Positions 20,630-29,637 are shown, counted from the stretch's first letter. The stretch is 64,000 nt of DNA from an uncultured Cellvibrionales bacterium (GCA_913019905.1 CAJVZD010000004.1:124001-188000), one strand, 5' to 3'. A program made the numbers and translations. Notes: generated from the letters alone by a model not told the origin.

Positions 20630-21454
20630 ATGACGTCAACGAACCTCCCCCTTCTACTGGAAGCAGAGCAGCTTGCAAACTATTTAGAACATAACACCGA
20701 CGACAACTTGTTAATACTTGACGTATGTACTGCGGATAATTATGCCAAACACCATATTCCAGGCGCCATTCATATTTCGCCACAGTCTTTGCAAGCGGGA
20801 TCAGCGCCAGTGCCGGGGAAACTGCCGAGCAAAGAGCAACTAAAACAGCTGTTTTCTGACGTCGGACTCAACGACAGTAAACATGTCATTGCCTATGACG
20901 ATGAAGGTGGCGGCTGGGCGGGACGCCTAATTTGGACTCTGGATGTCCTCGGCCACAAAAACTATTCTTATCTTAACGGGGGTCTGCACGCGTGGCTAAA
21001 CGAGGGGCACTCCTCCGAATCAAAAACCAATACAGGACGACCGACAGACTTTCAGGTAACGATTGACAATAATCCTATTGCCGTCGTTGCAGACATTGTC
21101 GCCAAACTCAACGATAACAATTTTGGTATCTGGGATGCGCGCTCCGCAGAAGAGTACGATGGCAGTAAAGTGCTGGCAAAACGTGCCGGACATATACCGG
21201 GAGCGATAAATATCGACTGGCTTGAACTGATGGACCGGGATCGTAATATGCGCCTCATCGATCTAGAGCTACTGCAGAAAAGACTGGAAGACGTGGGATT
21301 GGGGAAAGAAAAAGAAATAGTGACTCATTGCCAAACACATCATCGTTCTGGATTGTCATACCTCGCCATGAAAATACTCGGGTATACAAACATTAAGGGT
21401 TACGACGGTTCATGGTCTGAATGGGGTAACCGCGACGATACACCAATAGAATAG
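20630..21454 (+). CDS. rhdA: Thiosulfate sulfurtransferase (rhodanese, RhdA type)
   Basis: Two-domain rhodanese of 274 residues that moves sulfane sulfur via a persulfide. The active-site loop reads HCQTHHRS with catalytic Cys234; CQTHHR is the unusual loop known from Azotobacter RhdA rather than the CRxGx[R/T] loop. The N-terminal inactive domain has DVCTADNYAKHHIPGA. The ATG at 20630 is chosen; the open frame upstream is not homologous and contains short repeats. It lies just before psd, as in P. aeruginosa. Confidence 0.9.
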   Translation: MTSTNLPLLLEAEQLANYLEHNTDDNLLILDVCTADNYAKHHIPGAIHISPQSLQAGSAPVPGKLPSKEQLKQLFSDVGLNDSKHVIAYDDEGGGWAGRLIWTLDVLGHKNYSYLNGGLHAWLNEGHSSESKTNTGRPTDFQVTIDNNPIAVVADIVAKLNDNNFGIWDARSAEEYDGSKVLAKRAGHIPGAINIDWLELMDRDRNMRLIDLELLQKRLEDVGLGKEKEIVTHCQTHHRSGLSYLAMKILGYTNIKGYDGSWSEWGNRDDTPIE

Positions 21455-21469
21455 GAACATAAGATTTTC

Positions 21470-22345
21470 ATGAAAACACTTTTTATTTATTTTCAATACA
21501 TTGTTCCACAACACGCACTTTCACGATTTGCAGGACTGATAGCAAATTGCGAATGGCCCTGGTTAAAAAACACTATCATCAAGGCGTTCATCAAACACTA
21601 CGATGTCAATATGAGCGAAGCGGTAGACCCAATACCGGAAAGCTATGGTAGCTTTAATCAATTTTTTACCCGCGCACTGAAGGATGACGCTCGTCCTGTC
21701 GCCGCCGGCGAAAACAAAATAGTTTGCCCCGCCGACGGCGCAGTAAGCCAGCTAGGCGCCATTAAAAATGGCCGGATTTTCCAAGCGAAAGGCCAGGATT
21801 ATAGCTTGCTGGAATTACTCGGCGGAGATCAAGAGACCGCCTCATCCTTTGCGAACGGGCAATTTACCACCATCTACTTGTCTCCAAAAGATTACCACCG
21901 CGTACATATGCCATTAACGGGCAAGCTAATTTCCATGACTTATGTGCCCGGTGATTTATTTTCTGTCAATACCAGCACCGCTGAAAATGTGCCCCGACTA
22001 TTTTCCCGCAATGAAAGGGCTGTGTGCATTTTCGACACTAACGCGGGCCCGATGGCTATCGTGCTCGTTGGCGCAATGATCGTGGCTGGTATTGAAACCG
22101 TTTGGGATGGACAGATAGCTCCTCTAAAACGAGAGATAAAAGTCTCGCATTACAATAAAGAGCCGCGAACAATAGTCATTGAGAAAGGTGGGGAAATGGG
22201 CCGATTTAAACTGGGTTCAACCGCCATTGTTTTATTCGGCCCGAAAGTCATGGAATGGAACGAAAATTTATCAGCGGGTAGCCCCACGCAAATGGGTAGT
22301 TTATTAGGAGAGGCAATTTCTGAACAAAATCTCGACAATATCTAG
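21470..22345 (+). CDS. psd: Phosphatidylserine decarboxylase proenzyme
   Basis: Makes phosphatidylethanolamine in the inner membrane. The 291-residue proenzyme self-cleaves at the LGST motif, where Ser250 becomes the pyruvoyl group of the small alpha subunit. Other motifs are FNQFFTRALK, CPADGAVSQLG, YHRVHMPLTG and YVPGDLFSVN. It follows rhdA by 15 bases and is followed by a permease gene only 5 bases away, so the three probably share a transcript. Confidence 0.96.
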   Translation: MKTLFIYFQYIVPQHALSRFAGLIANCEWPWLKNTIIKAFIKHYDVNMSEAVDPIPESYGSFNQFFTRALKDDARPVAAGENKIVCPADGAVSQLGAIKNGRIFQAKGQDYSLLELLGGDQETASSFANGQFTTIYLSPKDYHRVHMPLTGKLISMTYVPGDLFSVNTSTAENVPRLFSRNERAVCIFDTNAGPMAIVLVGAMIVAGIETVWDGQIAPLKREIKVSHYNKEPRTIVIEKGGEMGRFKLGSTAIVLFGPKVMEWNENLSAGSPTQMGSLLGEAISEQNLDNI

Positions 22346-22350
22346 CATTG

Positions 22351-23130
22351 ATGCCAGAACTTGAACTCTATCAATATCTGCTAATAACGTTAACTTTTAT
22401 CTGGAGCGGCTTTGTTCGTTCCGGGCTGGGGTTTGGCGGTTCGGTTTTATCCCTGCCTTTTATGCTGTTAATCGATGACCGGCCGCTGGTGTACCTACCG
22501 ATTGTTTCGGTTCATTTATTATTTTTCGCGGGAATAACGCTGTATAAAAACTGGGAAAAAAACAAAAATGAAAAAACAGAAAACGTAGAAAATCAGAGCC
22601 ATGTCGACTGGAGCTACTTAAAAAGCTCCCTGAAAATAATGATTATCCCGAAGCTCATAGGTGTACTGGGTTTAATCACCTTGCCCGCACACATTATGAG
22701 CGGCATCATTTTTTCCATTGTTTCGCTTTATGCCATTTCCTATATTCTAAATCGCCCGTTTGCTACTAACAGCAAAAAGCTAGACGTCGTTTTTTTAGTT
22801 ATCGGTGCGTATTTCAGCGGCACTTCTCTGATTGGAGGCCCGCTGATTGTCGCCGTATATACAAGTAACGTTGCCCGCGAACAATTACGCGACACCATTT
22901 TTGCCTTATGGATGATACTGGTTTCTATTAAAATGGCCGCCTTTATCTATGCGGGCGTTGATTTGAACTTAATCTATCACATCTGGCTTTTGCCTTGCGC
23001 AGGTATCGGCCATCTCGTAGGACTTCGCTTTCATCGAATAATGTTAGAGGCTGATCCCGTTGTTTTTTATCGCATACTCGGTAGCGTGTTATTACTGGTC
23101 AGCGTTTTTGGCTTAGCGAAAATCCTATAA
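22351..23130 (+). CDS. TSUP-family permease (TauE/SafE-like)
   Basis: A 259-residue integral membrane protein with about eight hydrophobic helices and the family's two repeats (FIWSGFVRSGLGFGGSVLSL near the N-terminus and GAYFSGTSLIGGPLI mid-protein). A charged cytoplasmic loop (NWEKNKNEKTENVEN) lies around residues 67-82. TSUP members export or import small sulfur compounds or organic anions; the substrate cannot be told here, though rhdA two genes upstream makes sulfite or thiosulfate a fair guess (inference). The ATG is 5 bases after the psd stop. Confidence 0.8.
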   Translation: MPELELYQYLLITLTFIWSGFVRSGLGFGGSVLSLPFMLLIDDRPLVYLPIVSVHLLFFAGITLYKNWEKNKNEKTENVENQSHVDWSYLKSSLKIMIIPKLIGVLGLITLPAHIMSGIIFSIVSLYAISYILNRPFATNSKKLDVVFLVIGAYFSGTSLIGGPLIVAVYTSNVAREQLRDTIFALWMILVSIKMAAFIYAGVDLNLIYHIWLLPCAGIGHLVGLRFHRIMLEADPVVFYRILGSVLLLVSVFGLAKIL

Positions 23131-23202
23131 GAGCGATATCGAATTTCTACCGAATGAAACAGGCAAGCTGAATGCGAGACTGTACACCAATAGAAACAAA
23201 AA

Positions 23203-24123
23203 TTACTGTAATTTTACGTTATCGATATATAGAATACTTGGTGAACTCAACGCAACAACAAAAATGCCCAAACCCTCGACGTCGGACAGATCTAACAGCC
23301 TGGTGAGAGGCGCTTTCGATACTTCGTCTAATTGTATAACAATAGAATTCCATCCTTTATTTAACTTAAAGCTTCGATTAAAGCGGTCCGAATAGTCCTG
23401 CGCACCTTTACGGTGCTGCCGATCGTTTATCCGTACCGTTATGTCGAAGTTCTGCTCATGGCTAAAAACGTCAAAATAGAGGGATTGATAATGACTCCAG
23501 TCTCGGGGAAAATATTTCAAACCGACACCGGAGTACTTTTCTGTTCCTAACGGGACTTCGAGAGAACCGCTTCCTGTTTTTGGCTCGCGATCGGATACGC
23601 TATTAGAACCCGTCCAACGTGACGACTGAACCTCTGATTCAAAGTCAGATAAAACAGGAAATGATGATTTCGCGTCATACTCGTCGAGCAAATAACTCAG
23701 CCACGGCAACCCCTGGACAACAAGTAAAACTGACAATACAACTCTGACAACAATCTTTAGTCTGGCGTTAAGTAAAATGGGAGAAAAAAACAAACCCACC
23801 AACCCCCCAAGACCATCTCTCAATACATCGCCGATATCGGGGTCGCGATTGATGCCGTATTGAATATACTCAATGAACAGCCCTAATAACAACGAAAAAA
23901 TCATTGTTAATAAGAGCTTTTTTAGAGTCGATAATTGCGCTAAAGCACCTCCGCTACAAAAAAAATAGTGGGCAAATACAGCGAAGAAGACAATATGTCC
24001 AAAATTCCAAAACTCTTTGAAAGACCGAGAGGACTCATAATTTGGGCCACCAAAAAAGAACAGGAAAAACATAAGAAACATTAAGACAATAAGGGCGTTT
24101 TTTTTAATCTTAATCAAAGCCAC
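23203..24123 (-). CDS. VanZ-like membrane protein fused to a jelly-roll (CBM-like) domain
   Basis: A 306-residue protein with two parts. Residues 1-150 form about four to five membrane helices with VanZ-family features (NFGHIVFFAVFAHYFF, GLFIEYIQYGINRDPDIGDV with the conserved E-x-x-Q and D-x-x-D pattern). Residues 160-306 look like a secreted beta-sandwich similar to CIA30 or carbohydrate-binding modules (DFESEVQSSRWTGS, GSGSLEVPL, LDLSDVEGLGIFVV, LYIDNVKL). The GTG start overlaps the upstream kinase gene by 14 bases, so it is likely the last gene of the thiamine operon. Function unknown. Confidence 0.7.
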   Translation of the reverse strand: MALIKIKKNALIVLMFLMFFLFFFGGPNYESSRSFKEFWNFGHIVFFAVFAHYFFCSGGALAQLSTLKKLLLTMIFSLLLGLFIEYIQYGINRDPDIGDVLRDGLGGLVGLFFSPILLNARLKIVVRVVLSVLLVVQGLPWLSYLLDEYDAKSSFPVLSDFESEVQSSRWTGSNSVSDREPKTGSGSLEVPLGTEKYSGVGLKYFPRDWSHYQSLYFDVFSHEQNFDITVRINDRQHRKGAQDYSDRFNRSFKLNKGWNSIVIQLDEVSKAPLTRLLDLSDVEGLGIFVVALSSPSILYIDNVKLQ

Positions 24124-25015
24124 TCTCGATAGTCATGGTGCGGTCGAAATTGGTTAAAAGCTCGTTCAAATATAGAATTTTCTTCGCTATTAGTTTCTGC
24201 TCATGTTCTAGGTGCAGGGCATACCAAAGTAGATCAACATAACAATAGATGACGCGCCATTGCAAAAAACGCCTGTAATCGGCACTCGATGGATCAGAAT
24301 AAGCAGCCTGATAATGGGACAATAAATTGTCCGAAGCTAACTTAGCGATTTTCTGACCTTCAATAACTGCCGCCAAATCAAATAAGGGGTGGCCCATTGC
24401 AGCATACTCCCAATCCAAAACAATCAAATCACCGCTTAATGTTTCAACAATATTGGACACCAGTAAATCGTTATGACATAGGCAAAAACAAGAGATATCA
24501 GTAATTGCTTCGTCAACAAAATCCTCCATCGCTTTTTCTATTTCATCCAGACCTGGAATTACTGCACCAATTTCATTTTTATAGTCGCGAATTTTTTCTG
24601 CAATGAAAACGGAAGTCTCTATCGGCGCCAAGCCATGAATCGAATCAAGAAGCGTTGAAAGCTTTAAGATATTATTCGCAGAATCCAAATCACCCTCATT
24701 CCAAACACGGCCTTCGATATACTCAGTAACCAAAAAACCAATTTCATGATCAACATAAATAATTGCGGGTGCGAGATGACTGTCTCCCGCGCGAGCCATT
24801 GCCTGAATTTCCTGTCGCCGATCAATACCCAACTGATCGCTATTATCAGCGTTTATGCGCAGCACAAAAAATACTCCCGATACTTCTATAAGATAACTGT
24901 CATTGGTTAAACCGCCGCGCAGCTGCCTTATGATCACGGGCCTGGAAACCGACCAACAGGGCCAGGTCGAGAGCGCACTGTAAACTCGCTCAGACGTTAC
25001 GCCGTCGCCAGACAT
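24110..25015 (-). CDS. Thiamine kinase-like phosphotransferase (APH/choline kinase family)
   Basis: A 301-residue kinase with the family catalytic loop CHNDLLVSNIV (Asp as base, Asn for magnesium) and the metal motif LDWEYAAMGHPLFDLA. The N-terminal lobe has GGLTNDSYLIEV. Choline kinases, ThiK and aminoglycoside kinases share these features; position behind a TPP riboswitch and a PnuT-like gene favours thiamine as substrate (inference). The ATG at 25015 has AGGA at proper spacing and is preferred over a GTG 11 codons earlier; it overlaps the permease gene by 19 bases. Confidence 0.75.
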   Translation of the reverse strand: MSGDGVTSERVYSALSTWPCWSVSRPVIIRQLRGGLTNDSYLIEVSGVFFVLRINADNSDQLGIDRRQEIQAMARAGDSHLAPAIIYVDHEIGFLVTEYIEGRVWNEGDLDSANNILKLSTLLDSIHGLAPIETSVFIAEKIRDYKNEIGAVIPGLDEIEKAMEDFVDEAITDISCFCLCHNDLLVSNIVETLSGDLIVLDWEYAAMGHPLFDLAAVIEGQKIAKLASDNLLSHYQAAYSDPSSADYRRFLQWRVIYCYVDLLWYALHLEHEQKLIAKKILYLNELLTNFDRTMTIESGFD

Positions 25016-25629
25016 AAATCCTGCTGCCTCTGATACGTTTTCATCCACCGACTATATCCGAAACACACGATCACCAGGTATAGTGAAAATAAGATTGCCG
25101 TCAGATAAAGCTCTCGATCAATATAAAGCACAATTGAGACACTATCGATAACAAGCCAGTAGAGCCAATTTTCCAACACTTTTTTTGTGACCATATAGGT
25201 CGTAATGACACTTCCCCACGTTGTAAAAGAATCAACATAGGGCCATGCTGCAGTCGTATTGTTAGCTAGCAGATAACCCGAAATAGCCACGACAACAATA
25301 AGGCAAAAAAAAGTTAATAGATGCTGTCTTAGCTCCCACACCCGAATCGTAAATTCTTTTTCTTGACCCCTGTCTTTTCGCCACTGGTACCAACCAAATA
25401 CCGCCATAAACAAATAGTAAATCTGTAAGGCAGATTCCATTAACAGATTAACATCCCAAAAAATCACCGTGTAAATAGCCGTGCTAACTAGAGCGGCATA
25501 CCAGCACTCAATACGTTCTTTCATCGCAAGGACTAAATACAGTAGCGCCAGAACTACCGCCACTAGCTCCCATCCAGACATCATCTGAAAGGCATCGACA
25601 ATCATTGCGCGGACCGAAGCTTCATTCAT
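24997..25629 (-). CDS. pnuT: PnuC-family vitamin transporter, probable thiamine transporter PnuT
   Basis: A 210-residue membrane protein with about seven hydrophobic helices. It has the PnuC-family signatures ESALQIYYLFMAVFGWYQW and a tryptophan-rich second half (SFTTWGSVITTYMVTKK, NWLYWLVIDSVSI). PnuC transports nicotinamide riboside; the PnuT subgroup transports thiamine and is typically controlled by TPP riboswitches and paired with thiamine kinases, as here. These carriers work by facilitated diffusion with trapping by phosphorylation, so the adjacent kinase completes the route. Subgroup assignment rests on context. Confidence 0.82.
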   Translation of the reverse strand: MNEASVRAMIVDAFQMMSGWELVAVVLALLYLVLAMKERIECWYAALVSTAIYTVIFWDVNLLMESALQIYYLFMAVFGWYQWRKDRGQEKEFTIRVWELRQHLLTFFCLIVVVAISGYLLANNTTAAWPYVDSFTTWGSVITTYMVTKKVLENWLYWLVIDSVSIVLYIDRELYLTAILFSLYLVIVCFGYSRWMKTYQRQQDLCLATA

Positions 25630-25647
25630 AAGTCACGACCGTCTCTG

Positions 25648-25920
25648 TCAACTCGAGGCTTCCGAATTGTCCAAATTGCCTTCGATGAATTTGCAAACAA
25701 AAATTGCCCGCCCGTGTTGTTCATATGACTTGCGCATTTCATCACGCATCAAATCCATGACCACATCATAATCACCAAATATCTGCGTACTCATATCATT
25801 CGTAATGACTTTCACTCCTGGCCGGGTATTTACCCTGTCTATAAAACCTTGAATGGCAGGAATGTATTCTTCTTTCAGGGGGTACATACTTATTTCAACT
25901 GACAACTGCATCATATTCAC
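25648..25920 (-). CDS. YkoF-like thiamine/HMP-binding domain protein
   Basis: A 90-residue cytoplasmic protein resembling a single YkoF/MTH1187-type ferredoxin-like domain (LSVEISMYPL, YIPAIQGFIDRV, TRPGVKVITNDMSTQIFGDY). Bacillus YkoF has two such domains and binds thiamine and HMP; standalone versions appear in thiamine loci. It has no signal peptide, so a cytosolic carrier or sensor of thiamine is the likely role (inference). AGGGTG precedes the ATG. It lies 27 bases after the TonB receptor and 18 before pnuT. Confidence 0.78.
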   Translation of the reverse strand: MNMMQLSVEISMYPLKEEYIPAIQGFIDRVNTRPGVKVITNDMSTQIFGDYDVVMDLMRDEMRKSYEQHGRAIFVCKFIEGNLDNSEASS

Positions 25921-25947
25921 CCTTTAGGCACATTAGAAAAACTTTGC

Positions 25948-28059
25948 TCAGTTAACACTATAGGACACCGACAGACCGACAACTCGCGGTTCACCTAATT
26001 GCTGATAACCACCTGTTGCATAATTATCACGGGGGTCATTTGCGAATCCAAAACCGCGCGTTTCATATCGCTCGTCGGTCAAATTGCGGCCCCACAAAGC
26101 AACGTTCCAGTTGTCCTGTTGATAACTAATACGAGCACTCAATAGTTCATAAGATTCAGATTCTTCATCGTGCCGGTTGGAAAAATAGAATGCATCTTTA
26201 CCTTCCAGCTCAATCCTCGCTTGCCATTGTGTCGTGATTGCATAGTTTGCACCGAGATTAAACTGATAGTTTGGCGCATGCGCCTGATCACGCCCGGATA
26301 TATCGACACCGTCGGGCGTGACATAGTCCTCAACGGTTGTTTGCAATAAGCCAAGAGCGCCGAACAGCTGTAATTGTTCATTAAACTGCCAATTAAGCTC
26401 AACCTCTAGACCATAATTTTCACCATTGGCTGCATTGTCGACAAAGTCGATAAATTCGGGACCCATTCCTGGGCGCAGGATAACAAATGAACCCTTGACC
26501 TGCTGCTCTTTACGCTGGGTAAAAAATAGTGATATCCGCGAACTCAAGCGCCCCTCAAGCAAACTCGATTTAAGACCGGTTTCAATATTCCACAGATATT
26601 CAGTGTCAAAATCGCGCTGACTAATCGGTAAACTACCGTCGGTATTAACACCGCCCGCCTTGTAGCCTTTTGATAAGCTCGAATACACGACGTGATCGTC
26701 GGTGAATTGATAATCCAAAGCAATTTTTCCGCCGACAAGCGCTTCGTCGTTATCAATACTCAGATTATTATTATCATCATAATCGGCGTCCCATTGCTCA
26801 AACCGTAAACCGGTTGTTAAAGTCAGTCGGTCACTTATGGCCGTATCAAGCTGCCCATAAACAGCTAAGTTACGGGTTTTATAGTCACTATTAAAAGTGC
26901 CGGCACTATAAGTATAATTTCTCTCTAAAAATTCATCTTTTTCGGCGAAATAGACACCCAGCACCCAATCACTGGCATTAGCAAAAATCTTTCCATCTTG
27001 GCTTGAAACCAAGCGGAATTCCAGACTGCGATTTTCCCTATCCCGCAAATATTGATCAAATGAGCTGTATTCGCAAAAAGAGTAATCTGCCTGACAGCCG
27101 GTGATCCCTTCATAAGCCCAATCTTCATCATAGCTGTATTCGAGCTGTGAATCTGCATACGACATAATCGAAACAAGGTGAGCGGCGGCGCTCAATTCGG
27201 AGTTAACCGTAATTGAAACAGCATCAGTTTTCTGAGCATCCGTTCCCGGTTCATCCGACAAAGTATTACGATTATTATCGAGAGAAAATGCGTCGTAACC
27301 ATTGTCGATATCGATATGAAAAAGGCTCACGTCAACCGTAACGTCGTCGCCAGCTAGCCAGTGTAATTTTAATCGACCGGTAAATTCATCCCGATTATTG
27401 GTATCACTGCGATGCAGGTAGGTATTGTCCATAAAGCCATCCGACTTGTAGCGCTGCAATGCAATACGTGCAAATAATTTGTTTTCAACGAGTGGCGAAT
27501 TAGCTGCCACACCCAAACTATAGGTATCATAATCGCTGGCCGTCGCTTCAACATGAGCACCGCGAGCGTCTGTCGGAGGAGTGGTGCGGACGCTGATCAC
27601 ACCAGCGAGGGCATTGGCACCATAACGAGTTCCCTGTGGGCCTCTCAGCACTTCAACCTGCTCAACGTCAAACAAAGTAGCTGCCGTCCCAATACCGCTA
27701 AAATCAACCTCATCAATAATGAATCCAACCGAGGGGTTAACGGGCTGTGAGAATTGGCTTCGCTCCCCGATTCCTCGAATTTGAAAATAGCGGGCGCGAG
27801 AAGAACCACTGGCAAAGTTCACGTTTGGCGCAACGTTAAGGATGTCTTCGATATGCTGGCCGGCACGAGCACGAATGAGCTCTTCAGTCATGACAGTCAA
27901 ACTGCCTGCGGTGGTTTGCAAAGTCGCCGGCCGAAAATCGGCTCGCACAACAATTTCATCGATTGGCTTTAATTCTTCGGCAACGGTATTTGTTGCGCAA
28001 AGTAGCGCAGCAATACTTAGGGTATTCACAAGGTAGCGTGAACTTAATAGATTTGTCAT
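25948..28059 (-). CDS. TonB-dependent outer-membrane receptor, probable thiamine uptake
   Basis: A 703-residue receptor with a signal peptide (cleavage near residue 27), a TonB-box-like DEIVVRA (34-40), a plug domain (SLTVMTEELIRARAGQHIEDIL, ending before about residue 165) and a beta-barrel with many aromatic-ended strands. The C-terminal strand ends VSYSVN rather than in the usual Phe. The ATG at 28059 has GAGAGAA upstream; the open frame continues into the riboswitch but that part is RNA. TPP control and the downstream genes indicate a thiamine-type substrate (inference). Confidence 0.87.
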   Translation of the reverse strand: MTNLLSSRYLVNTLSIAALLCATNTVAEELKPIDEIVVRADFRPATLQTTAGSLTVMTEELIRARAGQHIEDILNVAPNVNFASGSSRARYFQIRGIGERSQFSQPVNPSVGFIIDEVDFSGIGTAATLFDVEQVEVLRGPQGTRYGANALAGVISVRTTPPTDARGAHVEATASDYDTYSLGVAANSPLVENKLFARIALQRYKSDGFMDNTYLHRSDTNNRDEFTGRLKLHWLAGDDVTVDVSLFHIDIDNGYDAFSLDNNRNTLSDEPGTDAQKTDAVSITVNSELSAAAHLVSIMSYADSQLEYSYDEDWAYEGITGCQADYSFCEYSSFDQYLRDRENRSLEFRLVSSQDGKIFANASDWVLGVYFAEKDEFLERNYTYSAGTFNSDYKTRNLAVYGQLDTAISDRLTLTTGLRFEQWDADYDDNNNLSIDNDEALVGGKIALDYQFTDDHVVYSSLSKGYKAGGVNTDGSLPISQRDFDTEYLWNIETGLKSSLLEGRLSSRISLFFTQRKEQQVKGSFVILRPGMGPEFIDFVDNAANGENYGLEVELNWQFNEQLQLFGALGLLQTTVEDYVTPDGVDISGRDQAHAPNYQFNLGANYAITTQWQARIELEGKDAFYFSNRHDEESESYELLSARISYQQDNWNVALWGRNLTDERYETRGFGFANDPRDNYATGGYQQLGEPRVVGLSVSYSVN

Positions 28060-28123
28060 GGTTCTCTCTCGATAGTTAACAGGAAAGAGACCCGGCGGGC
28101 GATATGAAGAGGGATTTAACTGA

Positions 28124-28220
28124 CCTATTCCTACGCCGGTATTAACCGGATCAGGTTCAAGGGTTTGCTTACGTCGACATACACGCAGTAAACATCTCAG
28201 GCCACTGGCCACCCCTTAGG
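28124..28220 (-). promoter_or_regulatory. TPP (thi-box) riboswitch aptamer
   Basis: On the minus strand the TPP aptamer elements appear in order: AGGGGTGGCC, CCTGAGAT, the long ACCCTTGAACCTGATC, then GGTTAATACCGGCGTAGGAA. Short complementary ends (CCTA and TAGG) close the P1 helix. It ends about 65 bases before the TonB-receptor ATG. I see no clear intrinsic terminator between aptamer and start, so the switch may act on translation or through Rho (inference). Confidence 0.96.
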
Positions 28221-28232
28221 TTTTCGAACAGA

Positions 28233-28266
28233 ATTATATTACAATTTTGTTGCCGAGTCTTGTTAA
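28233..28266 (-). promoter_or_regulatory. Candidate sigma-70 promoter for the thiamine operon
   Basis: On the minus strand TTAACA (28261-28266) is followed after 17 bases by TGTAAT (28238-28243); a better -10 hexamer TATAAT overlaps at 28233-28238 but with a 22-base spacer. Either places the transcript start just before the riboswitch. It lies between the osmC stop and the aptamer. Confidence 0.5.
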
Positions 28267-28286
28267 AGCACGTTCAATTCGACAGC

Positions 28287-28709
28287 CTAATCCAGCTCTA
28301 CTATTTCATAACTGTGGGTAACAGCAACTCCCGCAGCCTCCATCATAATTGACGCTGAACAATATTTTTCTGCCGACAAACTGACCGCACGCTTTACTTG
28401 AGCTTCTTTTAGTTTATGACCTGTAACAACAAATTTTAAATGGATACGAACAAAAACAGCGGGCACTGCATCGGCGCGTTCAGCGTCCAACTCAGCCACG
28501 CAGGCAGTGACCTGCTGTCGAGATTTTTGTAAGATACTGAGTACATCGTAGGACGCGCACCCCCCCATCCCCATCAATAACATCTCCATCGGCCTTGGCC
28601 CCAGGTTCCTTCCACCGTGGTCCTCTGGTCCGTCCATTACTACCGTATGACCTGTTTCGGACATTGCTGAAAAACTAACACCGTCAACCCAATTAACTGT
28701 CGCTTTCAT
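28287..28709 (-). CDS. OsmC/YhfA-family peroxide-type thiol protein
   Basis: A 140-residue OsmC-fold protein with the two conserved cysteines in MGGCASYDVL and AEKYCSASIM, which in OsmC and Ohr reduce organic peroxides. It matches the YhfA-like subgroup that neighbours crp/vfr in many gammaproteobacteria. The ATG at 28709 is preferred over a GTG four codons upstream. It is divergent from vfr; in P. aeruginosa the next gene is speD, replaced here by the thiamine operon. Confidence 0.88.
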   Translation of the reverse strand: MKATVNWVDGVSFSAMSETGHTVVMDGPEDHGGRNLGPRPMEMLLMGMGGCASYDVLSILQKSRQQVTACVAELDAERADAVPAVFVRIHLKFVVTGHKLKEAQVKRAVSLSAEKYCSASIMMEAAGVAVTHSYEIVELD

Positions 28710-28884
28710 TACTCTATTCACTTTGAGATAAACCGGAACGTTGAACAGCGGGCTTTCACCGTCAAAAAGTCCAATTTAATAGCCTGAGTTAACCCTTTCA
28801 AACTAGCATAACGGCCCAATAGAGACCATAATCATAGACTGGAAAGGAACCAAAAAATAATTATACCATCAAGAGGACAGAAAG

Positions 28885-29520
28885 TTGGTCAGTGTAGCCC
28901 TAACCCCACACATTGAGAATGTAGAAGAATTTCTCAGCCATTGTCATCGCCGCCGCTATCCTGCAAAAAGTACCCTGATCTACGCCGGAGACGTTAGCGA
29001 CTCGCTTTATTACATCATTGAAGGATCTGTCACAGTGATGATTGAAGACGATGAAGGCAAAGAAATTATCGTCGCCTACCTAAACAAGGGAGACTTTTTC
29101 GGAGAAATGGGGCTGTTTGACGACGCCCAACAACGCAGCGCCTGGATCAAAGCCAAAGTAGAATGCGATGTCGCCGAAATTTCCTATGCTAAATTTCATG
29201 AATTGAGCAGAGCTAAGCCAGAATTTTTGTTCGCTATTAGCAAACAAATGGCGAATAGCCTGCGTGCAACGACGCGAAAAGTCGGAGACCTTGCGTTTCT
29301 CGATGTCACCGGCAGGGTTGCCCGTACGCTGCTGGATCTATGTAAACAACCCGACGCAATGACTCACCCCGACGGGATGCAAATTAAGATAACCCGCCAG
29401 GAAATCGGTCGTATCGTGGGTTGTTCTAGGGAAATGGTGGGCCGTGTTTTGAAAACATTAGAGGAACAGGGACTTCTGGAAGCAAAAGGAAAAACGATGG
29501 TGGTATACGGTACCCGATAA
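28885..29520 (+). CDS. vfr: Vfr/Crp cyclic-AMP-responsive transcription regulator
   Basis: A 211-residue CRP-family regulator very close to P. aeruginosa Vfr. The N-terminal cyclic-nucleotide domain has [18 protein letters not shown] and [11 protein letters not shown], then [20 protein letters not shown]. The C-terminal helix-turn-helix is [19 protein letters not shown]. The start is a TTG at 28885: it aligns with the Vfr N-terminus and is preceded by GAGGA eight bases away, and no ATG or GTG fits. A rare UUG start could keep expression low (inference). It is divergent from osmC and convergent with trpC. Confidence 0.95.
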   Translation: MVSVALTPHIENVEEFLSHCHRRRYPAKSTLIYAGDVSDSLYYIIEGSVTVMIEDDEGKEIIVAYLNKGDFFGEMGLFDDAQQRSAWIKAKVECDVAEISYAKFHELSRAKPEFLFAISKQMANSLRATTRKVGDLAFLDVTGRVARTLLDLCKQPDAMTHPDGMQIKITRQEIGRIVGCSREMVGRVLKTLEEQGLLEAKGKTMVVYGTR

Positions 29521-29601
29521 CAATGACTCAGAAGCTTTACGCCTGCAACCGCAGCGGTGGAAGACGCCCATCGGAATAGATTCCGGCCCAGGTTATTTCA
29601 C

Positions 29602-29637
29602 CATAGCTTTTTTCATAGTTTCTTTCATAGCTAATGG
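29602..29637. repeat. Tandem 12-bp repeat, three copies, in vfr-trpC spacer
   Basis: Units CATAGCTTTTTT, CATAGTTTCTTT and CATAGCTAATGG follow one another. They lie in the 242-base spacer (29521-29762) between the convergent vfr and trpC genes. No convincing terminator or gene was found in the rest of this spacer. Confidence 0.7.

Noticed and set aside
28060-28212. N-terminal extension of the TonB receptor reading through the leader
   Set aside because: This stretch is the TPP aptamer and its flank; the signal peptide begins at 28059 after a ribosome-binding site.
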